In this document: in pieces, positions 1 through 10,910 of the stretch | Position numbering within the stretch: the first letter of the stretch is position 1 | How the letters are laid out: every line of letters begins with the position of its first letter | Assembly: GCF_030272615.1 (NCBI RefSeq) | Contig: NC_081414.1 | Span: forward strand, 338,188,502 to 338,252,501 | DNA: 64,000 nucleotides | Direction: 5' to 3' | DNA from: Cryptomeria japonica | Lineage: Eukaryota; Streptophyta; Pinopsida; Cupressales; Cupressaceae | The notes under the pieces: generated by a model | The model's database searches: none | What the model was told of the DNA's origin: nothing | The model's input: the letters and a program-made list of their open reading frames with translations, nothing else | Made by a program: the position numbers and the translations under genes

Positions 1-1773
1 CAATCAATCACTTCCCACACTTTCTGGGTAAATTTGGTAGCTCCGAGAATTTTTTTGTCTAAAGTCCTCTGCAAGTTTCAATATTCTGCTTTGAATAGAG
101 AAAATATGGGTGGAAACAGATGCCGATATGAACCTAGCAGCTACAAGGAATGGAAGCAAAAGGAGGCAGTCTGGAATATTCTGCAGAAGGTTGGGTTTTC
201 AAAATTTATGGAGAGGCTTCATGGATGGGATGCTACAGTCACCAATTTCTTCTGTAAAAACTGGAGAAAGGGCATTTTGAAGATGAGAGACCAGTTTGTT
301 GTCATAGATGAAGACCTTATTGCCCAGGCCACGGGTCTTCGAAGGGAAGGTAGCAACTACTACAAAGATAGAAAAGTGAGCAAGGAGGCCATTGAAAGAT
401 ATCCTAAAACTGATAAGGAGAAAAAATGCCTAGTGAAGCTAAGTAAAACTTACTATCCCCCTAGGGCTTTTTTAAAACCATGGAGGGAGGTCCTTTTTGT
501 TATAATGCGCTATATTACTTTGGATGGTAGATTCACTAAAGTTTACGACTAGCATTTTGTTTTGCTGAATCATTTTAGGCATGACGAGAAGGTTAACATT
601 CCTTATTTTCTGTTATGTTCTATGAATACCACCATTAAAGTCTATAAAGAGAACCCTACAGGGGACACTGCCATGCATCAGGGTTTAATGGTTCTTATTT
701 ATGACCATCTCAAGGCTAACCAAATTGCCCGCCCACAACCCTCTATTTCAGAGTCTGAGGAGGATGGGTCAAACTCTATCTTTTCTTTGGATGAGGGTTC
801 TGATAGTGATCCAACGAGCGATTCTGAGGAGAGTATGGATGACTCAGAAGTTGAAGTAGGTAAGAAGAGGAAATATTTGAAAACCAAGCCTTCCTCCTCA
901 AAGGGAAAGAAATCCAAAGGCAAAATTCTCCAGATTAACTCCTCCTCGAAGGAGGAGGTCTTTGAAGATGAAGAGAAGGTGAAACCTCAGGGTTCTCTAA
1001 AAAATAAAACTAAAGTCCATACACAGAACATAGACAAACAAAAGAGAAGGGATGAGAATGTGGAGGAGCTAGAGGATCATAAGCAGAAAAAGATTCCGAA
1101 AGCTGACCAGAACTTGGAGGAGGTGACCACTGGAGAAGTTCATAGAGCTGATGACAAAGTTACTATTGGTGACACTCCAAATCAAGAATAGGACAACTCT
1201 GGTAAGATTGATCTCTCTTTGAACCCACCTCCTGAGGTTATGAAAGGTTTTATGGACACCATGGAATGGTTAATCACTAGTTACAAGAAAGATGTGGATG
1301 ACAAAAAGAAGCTTAGCCACACAATCCAGATTTTGGAAAATATCAACACTGGGGAAGAGAAGACTATGGCAGATTATATGGACGATTTGACAAGTACTAT
1401 TACTAAAGCCAAAAATATAAGAGACTCCTTCAATCCCAAATTCAAGCAAATCAAGAAAGACCCAATGGAGAGGAAAGGAAATGCTAATGCTATGGATCAA
1501 ACTATTTCGGGAATTGTCAGTAAAGTCAGCAAAATTGAGGAATGTCTCAAAAGTATCGCAGAGCAAATCTTAAACATCTTGAAGGTCTCTGCTGACAATA
1601 CTAAGACTCTCATCAGCAAATTGGATGAGAAGGATACCCTATATATTGACCCTGACACTAAAGGTACAGGAGATGTTCAAGGACCCAGAACAAGAATCAG
1701 AGGTAAAAAGAAGGAGAAGAAGCCTAAAAAGGACCTGGATGAACTCAAAGCTATTGCGGCCTCCTATGACTAG
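1..1773 (+). pseudogene. Unknown repeat-borne ORF (copy 1), two in-frame stops, open at left edge
   Basis: One reading frame runs from the window edge to a TAG at 1771-1773, broken only by TAG at 550-552 and 1189-1191. There is no clear ATG start inside the window. The first ~200 codons are globular and rich in aromatic and basic residues. A stretch at about 750-1180 is Ser/Glu/Lys-rich and looks disordered. The last ~180 codons look helical and end in a Lys-rich tail. I do not recognise the family. It is repetitive: a second, more broken copy lies at 46,640-47,630, with matching blocks such as NRxR, VWxxLQ, ME(R/K), NWxKGxL and AMHxGLMV in the same order. A transposon-borne gag-like or plant-transposon protein is the best guess, and I infer this from repetition and context only. 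Both stops could come from CAG codons. Confidence 0.6.
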
Positions 1774-1999
1774 CTGGTGATTAAGGTAGAGGACCTTCTA
1801 AAGACTCTTTAATTGTGCAATATTTTCCTAGTTTCTATTGTTTTGTTGTTTCTATCTTTTGCTGTCTTTTCTATTTACTGGCTTTTTTGCTTGTCATTTT
1901 GTAAGCAGTTTTTATGTTCTAGATACTCTATGGTGACTTTTCTTAATCTCCTATGTTAAAGGTTTTGGGTCCTGAAAACCTATTTTTCTAATTAATCAT
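1774..1999. other. T-rich region after the unknown ORF, nothing recognised
   Basis: This T-rich stretch follows the last stop of the unknown ORF and may be the 3' untranslated part of the same repeat. I see no LTR end, poly-A tail or TSD. Confidence 0.3.
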
Positions 2000-2290
2000 A
2001 ACAAATTGATTTCATTTAAACATATTCAACGGTAATTTTGAATAAATCAGATTGAGTTCTTTTGAACACCTTAACTAGTTTTCTGTATTCTTATTTTCAA
2101 TAAAACAGATTGTTTTGATTTGAACATTTTTAAATGTTATTAAAAAGAAATGTGATAGAATACATTTACACATCTTCACTAGTTACAAATCTGATTGAGT
2201 TCATTTAAACACCTTGAACCGTTACAATATTCAATGTATCAGATTGAGTTGATTTATACATTTTGAATGTTTTATCGTATTCAGTGAATT
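2000..2290. repeat. Diverged tandem repeat, about five units of 50-65 bp
   Basis: Units carry variants of CAGATTGAGTT followed by TTGAACACCTT-like sequence and an AT-rich spacer, seen near 2,000, 2,045, 2,105, 2,190 and 2,237. Copies are strongly diverged and vary in length, so the array is old. Confidence 0.5.
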
Positions 2291-2974
2291 TAAAGATCTT
2301 TCATGGATATTTTTATTACCTTTTTATATTAAATCATGCTGAAGAGCATCCATACACAATGATCATCCAACACACACGTTGACACCAAACCCTCTCAACA
2401 TTGCTCTTTCTCTGATTGAGAGATAGAACAATCATAAAATCTCTTCAATCCCACATGCAACCTGTTTGTAACACCCCTGCAATTTTAAGACAATGATAGA
2501 ACACAACATAATACAGGTTTGTGCCCATTGGTGGGATTATTAGCAAAAAAGCATGAAAGATATAGATTTTAAATGTTGATGTTTACCCTAGATCAGGGTT
2601 TTAATACTTTTGACAAAATTTGTTAGATCTCCTTCATTTTAAAACCAAATCATAGGAAACAAATAGCAAATGGAAGATAACTCTTCAATGTATCATATCA
2701 ATCGATTTGCACAACAAAAGAATGAGGAATCAATATGATTTGAAGGCCGAGATTAGACTGTTACGAGGGAACAAGAAGGAAAGTGCATAAATGTTTGTGT
2801 TTTCTATTGATTTCTCTTCAATACATTAAAAATATTTCAACAACTCTTCATGGTCGACCACCCAAGGCCTATTTAGGCCTTTTGATGACAAGTATAACTT
2901 CTCTTAACCACTTTTCAAACCAAATGTATGTCGAAGACCAAACTTGACAACTTTAGACAACTTTGAGACATAAT
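2291..2974. other. AT-rich region, nothing recognised
   Basis: No reading frame, LTR end, TSD or RNA gene is visible in this 680-bp stretch between two repeat arrays. Confidence 0.3.
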
Positions 2975-3152
2975 TGACATGTCATGTTATTGACTCGTCA
3001 TATTATTGACTCGTCGAGTTATTGACACGTCATGTTATTGAATCATCATGTTATTGACTCATCGCATTATTGACACATCATGTTATTAACTTATCATGTT
3101 ATTGACATGTCATGTTATTGACCTGTCATGTTATTGACTCATCATGTTATTG
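2975..3152. repeat. 16-bp minisatellite, array 1 (about 11 units)
   Basis: The unit is close to TTATTGACTCATCATG with variable positions 9-14. Register is kept at 16 bp over most of the array. The same unit forms the larger array at 4,188-4,565. The right end runs straight into the short block at 3,149-3,200 that also occurs at about 10,109-10,155. Confidence 0.85.
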
Positions 3153-3200
3153 GGGTCAATATTTACTTCTTCCCTTGGAGCTGCATTTCTTAGTGTTTTT
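3149..3200 (-). pseudogene. Short remnant matching the minus-strand ORF at 10.1 kb
   Basis: About 45 bp match 10,109-10,155 in the same orientation. On the minus strand both read RNA-x-P-x-EEVNIDPNN. At 10.1 kb this lies within a longer unknown frame; here only this scrap remains, ending at the minisatellite. It is too short to assign to a family. Confidence 0.5.
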
Positions 3201-3419
3201 TAAGCCAAAAAGACTTAAACTCTGGGGAATTCACAAAATTTTCATCTCTACTTTTTTAAGTCATGTCAATCACCATGTGGGGCAATAAAGGCTCTGAAAT
3301 CATCATGTTTCCTTATCCCGGGCATCACTTTTCACCTTTTCTCATTGCTCTGGTATAACTTTTCATCATTTATGGCTTTTCTTCTTATCCCAGGCCCCTA
3401 TTCTCTATCTATCGTATCC

Positions 3420-3467
3420 CTTTGGGATAAGAATTACTTTGGAAATCACTATTCTTTTATCCCAAAG
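3420..3467. repeat. Short perfect hairpin in the left arm
   Basis: CTTTGGGATAA at 3420-3430 pairs perfectly with TTATCCCAAAG at 3457-3467 across a 26-nt spacer. It shows how the TTATCCC/GGGATAA motifs of the arms can pair locally as well as between arms. Confidence 0.6.
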
Positions 3468-4187
3468 CATTGCTTTCATCTTTGTCACTTATACTTACTG
3501 AACACTACATCCTTCCTCCCCTCGAGATAACTCTCTCCTTGTCATTCTTCATTATTTTTACCCTAGAGCCTCAAATGAGGCTCCTCTTAGCCCCTCGAGA
3601 TAAGCTTTCCTTTGTATTTCCTTTGCTTCCTTATCATGGGCTATTTGCTTTTAGTCTTCACAACCTTCCGAGATAAGGCTTTCTTTGTTTATTATTTCTT
3701 TTCCTTATCTCAAACGCCAGCATATTGAAGCTAACTCCATGTATATTTTCTTCCTCCGGGATAATTCTCCACTTAGATTTCCTTTTTACCACTATCCTGG
3801 GATCATTTAAAATACTTTGCTACCCGCTCCGGGGTATTTTCCTCCATGCCAATGACTTTATATTTTTATCTCGGGCTCTTCTTTCCCTTTTGTTTGAACC
3901 CCACGTGATAACCCTTTCCTTTGTATTTTCTTATCTCAAAGCATAGCCTTTGACTTTGAAAAGCCACCCCGAGCAAGGAAAGCATTCCTCGTTCCTTTCT
4001 AAAATTATCTTGGGGCCTATGGGGACTAGCTAGTGATGTCCCTGGGGCAACTTTCCTTCTTCATGATCCCCCAGTAAGATTTATCCTGGACGACCTTTGG
4101 ATGTCTTTCTTCGCTTCTTGGAATAACTTTTCCTTTTTTGCTCTACTATTTTCTTATCCTAAGCAACATACTAGAGACCCTTATGAC

Positions 4188-4565
4188 ACGTCATGTTATT
4201 GACTCGTCAAGTTATTGACACGTCATGTTATTGACCCGTTATGTTATTGACTCATCATGTTATTGACTCGTCGAGTTGTTGACACATCATGTTCTTGACG
4301 TGTTGAGTTATTGACCCATCATGTTATTGACTCATTGAGTTATTGACATGCCATGTTATTGACTCATTGAGTTATTGACACATCATGTTATTGACCCGTC
4401 ATGTTATTGACTCATCATGTTATTGACCCGACATGTTATTGACTCATCATGTTATTGACTCGTCGAGTTATTGACACATAATGTTATTGACTCATCATGT
4501 TATTGACACCATTTGCTATGACTCGTCATTTTATTGACACCATTTGTTATTGATTCATCATGTAT
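4188..4565. repeat. 16-bp minisatellite, array 2 (about 22 units)
   Basis: Same unit as array 1. About 19 units keep exact 16-bp spacing, and the last few before 4,565 are disrupted. Neighbouring units partly alternate between TCGAG-type and CATG-type ends, giving a weak 32-bp higher-order period. The array sits in the loop of the inverted repeat. Confidence 0.85.
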
Positions 4566-5567
4566 CATTATGATCCTCATAGGATAAAATTTTTCTCTTT
4601 GTTTTACTCTGCTTTCTTATCCCGAGCCCCATTTCTTTAACCCTTCTAGTCCCTTGGGATAAGCAATGTGTTTATGCTTATCTCATTTCTTGCCTCGGAG
4701 AGTTGAACTTCCTAAGAGTCAAGTCAGCGAATAAAAGATGCCACGGGGAGATTACAAGTTGGTTCCAAAAGGCCCCATAATACAAAGAGATGTAGAGTAC
4801 TTTCCTTGCCCCAGGTGACTTTTCAAGGTTAAAGATAGTGCCCCTGGATAAGAAAATATAAAGGGGAAAGGTTATCTTGGAAGGTTCCAGAGGAAAATAA
4901 AGCGGGATCCAAGGTAAATAATGTAAAGTGAGAGACAAAAATAATTTTATACCGGAGCGGTTAGCAAAGCATTTCTAGTGGACTCGAGATAATAATATAA
5001 AGGAAAAATAAGAAAAGGTTACCACGGAGGGAGAGAGAATACACAGAGCTAGACTTTGGATTTCAATGAGAATATGCATATGGTAATTGGGGCTCCGGGA
5101 TAAGAGAGTTAGTAAATAAGCAGTGAAATCTTTATCCCGGAGGGTAGCGTAGATCAAAGAAAGATGGCTTGGGATAAGGAAGTGAAGAGAAATACAAAAG
5201 AAGGCTTATCCCGGGGGGTAGAGAAAGGCATCCTCAGAAGCTTTGGGATAAAAATAATAAATGAAGGCGAAGTGAAAAGTTATCCTAGGAGGCACAAGGT
5301 GTAGTGGCAATTGGATTTTGGCTTTGAGTGAGAATAAATAAAAGAAAGAGAAATCTCTGCTCTAGGATAAGAAAATAATGAAACTCAATGTAAATTTTAT
5401 CCTGGAGAGATGAAAAATATAGAGAGAAGAGCCCCGAGATAAAAAACAAAGCCAGAGATAGTGAAATTTTATCCCAGAGCAGTGAGTAAAGTTGCAAAAG
5501 ATCACATGGGATAAGTAAACATGACAATTTCAAGGCTTTTATTGCCCCATGTGGTGATTGACATGAC

Positions 5568-5954
5568 ATTCAGGTGGTGAAAGAGGATGGTGGTAACTCA
5601 GTGGTCTAGAGGGAGTCAAGGGATGATCATGGTCATTCGATTGATCGTAAACGGTAGAAATTCAAACTCCTGAGCGAACGATCACTTTGCTTCACATGGA
5701 GGAATTAAATGGCATCATAATAAAAGAAAGAACTCAGCAACATTCATCTTCATGAAGCATTTAGGCAATCAGAGAGAATTTGTAGAGCAAGTACAGGGAG
5801 AATTCAACCAATTCAAAGGCGTCCAATCACAAGCAACAAACCAGTAAGTGGAATTCAAAATTTTTCTTTGTGTTTTTTTAGTTGAAATATCCATAGGAAT
5901 TGAAAGTTTTTTTAGAGCCCTAGGTTTTATTTTCTACTCTCTACAAGTTTAGTC
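5568..5954. other. Spacer, nothing recognised
   Basis: This spacer lies between the right arm of the inverted repeat and the unknown frame at 5,955. The last ~60 bp could be the leader of that frame, but no promoter element is convincing. Confidence 0.3.
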
Positions 5955-8880
5955 ATGGCCTCCCCAATTGAGAAATCCACTAGCCCCATTAATGAGAAAT
6001 CCCAGGAAGCTGAAGCCAGTTCTAGTGACCCAAAAATTACCTGGGTCATTCCTATAAGCATGGTTGACACATTGCAAGAGCTGCAAGATACCCCCACTGT
6101 AGAATCAAACCCTAAGCCCAACCCCGAAGCAACTCCTACCCAAACTAAGAAGGGTGAGGCTAGTGCTCCCCCAAAGCAAGCCAAAAGGAAGAGGGGTTGT
6201 TGGAAGGTGATAATTGAGGTGTTAGAGGGATCAGAGGAGGAAACACCAAAGAAAAAGGATGTGAAAAAGAAGAACCCTTCCAAAAAGAAGGCAGAGTCTA
6301 CCTCCATTGTAGAGGAAACTCCGACCCTTAAGGAAAGAAAGTCAACTCCCAAGAAGATAAAATCAAATAAAGATGGTGAGGTAAAGGCTTCCATAGAGGA
6401 AGCACCCATACAAGAGACCCCTCCAATGATCGAGAAGGAATAATTTGCAGAGAAGCCTACTACGGTGGTAGAGAAGGCAGAAGAAGACCCCTCCCAAAAA
6501 TAAGGATGAGTCTTCCTCCATTGTAGAAGAAACCCCACAGTCCAGTGAAGAAATAGTTGCCTTAGTTGAGCCTCCCAAAACAACTGCTGAGGTTGAGAGG
6601 GACATTGTGATGAGATTAGAGGAATTAGCTCGGAAGCAAACTAGAACAACCCGGGTCCTAAGCCAAGATTTATTGGAGTTGTTCCTCGAGTCGAGAACAT
6701 TAGAGTCGACAAAGATAAGATGGGGAGACAGGGTGGTTGGGTGGAGAGATGCCATCGTAGGGCATAAGGGGGTGGGATGTTTTTCATGCCTTCTATGGAA
6801 ATAGAGACCAACCAAGCCCAATATGAAACCCATGAAAGCTAAACATAGGGAAGCTGGTGGTCCCAAATGTGTTTGTGGAGCCAATGATGATCAGGGAATT
6901 GGCCAAGAAGTTTAACACCCCAAGCCTTAGTGTCAGAAACCTCTAGGGGTAGGTTATTTTGGACATATCTCAGAAAGCTATCACAAAATGTTTTGGGCTG
7001 GATGGGACAACCATCAAGGGGATAAACAAGCAGGCCTTGTTGAAAATGTATGAAAAGAACAAGGGAATGATAAGAAGAGAATATCTACCAATTTGTTTAA
7101 GAAATCTCTCCAAGCTTACCCCCAACTACATTTTTCCATCTGAGACAGAGCCATTTGCACTGGACAAATTTGAAATATATTTTACAAGAACATACTATGC
7201 CCTATGCCAAGTCTTGGGAGAGGATTGCGGGCTCACATTATTGCCAGTGGATTACATGATGCCAATAGTATTCATTTAACACGTGGATACCAATGTGCTT
7301 TTTGACTTTGCAATCATTCTTGAGAGAAAGTTATGTGAGAGCCTAGTTAAAGAAAAAGATGAAAAGACTGCACTAAATTTCAAGCACTATTCTTTGGTGT
7401 GCCATCTCCTTTTGTATTAGAATAGGTTAGTCTGGTCCTCAAAGCTGAATATTAGGATGCTAGATCCACAGACAGGGTTGCCATGGCCAGTTCAGAGATG
7501 AACACAAGTGTGGGACAAGGGCTCTTAGTTTGGAGACTATTGTTTATTCTTTGATTATTTTGTCAAGAATGTTTGGATATGTTGAGTGTTGAATTGCCAA
7601 GGCTGCCTAGGCATATAGTTGAAGTGTTGAGAATTCAAGCATGCAAAGCTCCAAATGTACAATATGCAGAGGGGGCTTTTAGCCACAATTTTAGGGACTT
7701 CTTTTTCTATTAGGACTGCACTATCATTAGGTGCTATGGTTTTGAAAAGGCTCCCCACAAGTTGCCCATTTTTGTTTCTCCTAGGGTTGCATTCTTAGAA
7801 TTCATGTGGAAAATGATGTGGGTTGATAAGGATCAAATCCCAGAGAGGAATGAGATGCATCTCCCTAAAGCCACCGTATTCAGAGAATTTGAAATTGGTT
7901 GTGATAACTTGGAAAAGATCCAAGATTTTTTGGTCAGCAACTACATATTCAAGGTGGGAATTTCCAGGAATTATGACCCTAAGGGGTATATAGGGGACTT
8001 AAGGCTAAAGAAGTTCTAGGATAGGAACTATCATCATCAATTCTATGAAATTAAAGATTTGTTGAGGAATGCTCTGCCTAGGGAAGTCGTCCAAAGAAAG
8101 AAAAAATGGGACACAGTGAAGAAAATTGAAAGGAAGAGGATGGAAGAAGATAAGAACTACACAAGGCTACTTAGAACAGAGTTCCAATCTGATATTGCAA
8201 GGATTATTATCCTTCTCTAGTCAGCAGATAAGATCATCGAAGATGAAATCGAAAGGAGAGAGACCAAAGCAAAAGGGAATAAATTTGAAGAGCATCCTAT
8301 TGCATACATCCCCATATTTTCCAAGAAGGGAGTGGTCATCAAGGAAGAAGTGTAGCCTGAGTCTTCAAAGACAACAACTAAGGGTAAAGGGTTGGTGGTG
8401 GGAGAACAGAGACAAAAGCTAGAGGAGCATCATGTCATTGACATCCCTACATTTTACAAGGAGAGAGTTGTCATCAAAGGAGAGGGGCAACCAAAGGCTT
8501 CAAGGTAAGGTGCCAAGGGTAAAGAACCGGTGGTAGGAGAGATCAGAAGGGTGGAGAAAGGTAAAACTAAGATCTCAAATTTTGTTGATATCCTTGAGAC
8601 CGATGATCCAAATGTGCCCCCTCCTTCCCCTTTAAAAGACTTTTTCCATGAAGAGGCACCTGTTGAGTAATTGGATGAAAATGATAGAGCTCTGGTCCCA
8701 AGTGTTATTCTGGTTGAGGAAGTGGATGATGAAAGAGTAGATGTTGCAAGGGAATTCATGTCAGATGACAATTTTGTGAATTCCCTAGATTTTAATTCTT
8801 TTTGGCTTAAAGAAAAATTGATTTCATTGTTTGGTGTAGGAGGCCTACAAGGAAGGGAGACAAAATGGCAAAAACAGAGA
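5955..8880 (+). pseudogene. Degenerate unknown ORF with Lys/Glu-rich N-terminus
   Basis: An ATG at 5955 opens a 162-codon Lys/Glu/Pro-rich segment to a stop at 6443. Related coding then continues in shifting frames: about 6607-6804, 6959-7279 (globular, starts MDISQKAITKCFGLDG), 7762-8019, 8126-8422 and 8454-8907. Stops and frameshifts are many, so it is dead. No RT, integrase, transposase or protease motif is visible. The layout (charged N-terminus, globular middle, charged C-terminus) is like other pol-less repeat-borne proteins here, but I cannot name a family. Near 8,880 it meets an oppositely oriented broken frame tail to tail, which suggests a rearrangement. Confidence 0.45.
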
Positions 8881-10519
8881 CTAGTGCTCTTCTTCTTCTT
8901 CTTCTAAGGCTTGTTGGAGGACAACACAGTACTTGTCGTACCACCCCTCCATCTTGTCAATTGGCCATTCAAAATTTTTTAGGCCTTCCAGCCTATTCAT
9001 AGTTATCCTAGTCACCTGTGCTAGTAACCCTACTGCTTCCACAAAAAACTTGTGGTACAACCCCTCAACATCCATGATTCTATCCAAAATTGTACTGTAT
9101 GAGGCTTCCTAGTCCATGTCTGATTCCAAGGCTTCTAGAACCCCTAAAATAGCCTTTTCAAGTTCTGCATTCCAGGAGACCAAGTCTTTAATGTGTTGCA
9201 TGGGTGTCAAAATTGAAGGGATATCCCATCACTGCAATCCTTTGAATGATTCAAATTTATCTTTCATTGCTTGCTTCTGTTTCTCAATGATAGGGAGTTC
9301 TTTGATTAATGTATTATAATTCTTCCATGCAACTTCTATCTTTTTATCTTCACTCCATTTTCTTTGTGAAGCAGCCAAGAGGACCTCCTTTAGTTGTTGT
9401 CCTTTAAGAACCCAAGTAGCTTTAATGGGCAAAAAGAATGAAAGAATGGAATCTAAATCAATGTAAATTTTTGCTAGGGAGGAATAACTGGCATGGACCT
9501 CCTCTAATCTATCCATGACTTTGCTAGATACCTTCAAAATTGTATCTCTTTTGATTTCAAAATATGTCCTGGAGGCTTCCTCCTTAGCCACTTGAAGCTC
9601 TCTAGTAGTCCTTTCCAATTCTCCAGGCCTTATTCCCCTTGGGGTCCCTTCCTCTACTTTATTCAATTTCTTCTTTAGTTGACAATTCTCAATGAATAAA
9701 AAATTATAATCATGATACTACTTGGCCAAATTATTCCTCAAAGAAATATGTTTTGCTTCTAAGTCTTGGACTACCAACTAAGCAAATTGTGCTGCATGGG
9801 AAGTTAGAGAAACAACCTCTCCTATTGTGGTGTCACTGGCTATCATTAGGATTGCTTCTCCCTGCTGCTTCTCTAACCCAAAAGGAACAATTGGCCTATT
9901 TACATGTGAGCCCCTGGCCCAAATTGCAAAGGCTTTGATATTTACATTAACTCCAGACCCATAGTTTTCATATTCTTTCACATATCTTGGGTCATCCTAC
10001 CTAACAACTTGGTCTAACAAAAATAGTTTCAGGTGATCCCATCCAGGAAATAGAATCATGCCACTATTGGCCACCATTTCTCTGGCTTCCTCAAGGGTGT
10101 ATTGAATGTTATTAGGGTCAATATTTACTTCTTCCCCCGGAGTTGCATTTCGTATACCTTGAAAACCTCATCGGTGGGCTGGGACTATTCTGTCTCGTGA
10201 AGAGGTGCATATAATCTAGAACCACCAGATTGGTGGGAAAAAGGGCACTAGTGAAAGCAATGTCATCATCTGGGTGTAGCAGTTGGACCCGCCCCATCCA
10301 TGGATCTGAATCTTGGCTGACGGTGCATATTATGTGCACCCTCAAGAGAGCCATGAGCTGGTTGACAAAGGGTTTGAAAATGGGCCATAGCACCCTATAT
10401 ATTTCACTTCGTCTCCAAACACGAAACAAAAAGAAGAGGTTTTTTATGTGGATAGTACAATCTCTCACCATTGTCATGTCCCTGTATGTCAACCCACCAT
10501 CCAATGCTAAGGCAAGCAT
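8881..10519 (-). pseudogene. Degenerate unknown ORF, partly coiled coil
   Basis: Minus-strand coding pieces lie at 10,118-10,519, 9,778-9,981, 9,229-9,666 and 8,881-9,087. The 9,229-9,666 piece is about 145 residues of charged heptad-like sequence, a probable coiled coil. The 8,881 piece ends in a Glu run encoded by a CTT microsatellite. Between 10,118 and 9,981 the frame holds the RNA-x-P-x-EEVNIDPNN segment also left at 3,149-3,200. No enzymatic motif is visible. It may belong to the same repeat family as the + strand frame at 5.9-8.9 kb, but this is inference from adjacency. Confidence 0.45.
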
Positions 10520-10589
10520 TCATCCTCAGTCATCCAACCTCTTGGTTGTGTTCTTCCATCCCTCGGTGTAACCTACACATTCATCCAAC

Positions 10590-10760
10590 AAGAATGATTT
10601 TTATTTAACAATGGCATTCAATAAATGCAACAAATATTCCTAAAATAAGTGTGTTAGTTATTTAACTAAACCATTCAATAATTGTAAGACATGTTCATAC
10701 AATAAGAGTCTTACATATTTAACCATAACATTCAGTAAGTGTGATACATAAAGGTGCAAT
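10590..10760. repeat. Short tandem repeat, about three ~57-bp units
   Basis: Three diverged units begin with TTATTTAAC or ATATTTAACC, followed by CATTCA-rTAAnTG, near 10,597, 10,655 and 10,710. It lies just before the insertion site of element A. Confidence 0.4.
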
Positions 10761-10910
10761 ACTAAAAAATAAAGTGGCAGAATCAAAATTACAACCTCCT
10801 CCTGTTGCCGCTGGTGTACGTGTTTGTCATTGGTTTGTAGAAGGTGAACAAATATCTAAAATGACACCTGCTGAGAGTGATATGGTGTGTAAAAACATTG
10901 GGGACAATAA

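Larger units (their letters stand above)
3260..5567. repeat. Large imperfect inverted repeat with minisatellite in the loop
   Basis: The left arm (about 3,260-4,060) is pyrimidine-rich, and the right arm (about 4,690-5,567) is its diverged reverse complement. Anchors that pair: TCATGTCAATCACC at 3,261 with its complement ending at 5,566; a block around CCGCTCCGG at 3,822 with 4,952-4,960; a block around GAAAAG-x-CACC at 3,958 with about 4,815. The loop of about 630 bp holds minisatellite array 2. Each arm is itself built of diverged units carrying TTATCCC or GGGATAA motifs. I found no matching TSD at the outer ends, so I do not call it a TIR transposon. Confidence 0.75.

Noticed and set aside
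3420-3467. Hairpin as a microRNA gene
   Set aside because: The 11-bp stem is too short for a plant precursor, and it is one of many similar motifs in the inverted repeat arm.
2975-4565. Regular 16-bp repeats as a CRISPR array
   Set aside because: Units are head to tail without unique spacers, and the context is a plant genome.
3260-5567. Inverted repeat as a MULE or foldback transposon with long TIRs
   Set aside because: No matching 9-bp (or other) duplication at the ends I could define, and no transposase in between.
3345-5569. Short open frames in the inverted repeat arms
   Set aside because: Low-complexity composition and no motif; they follow from the repeated TTATCCC units.
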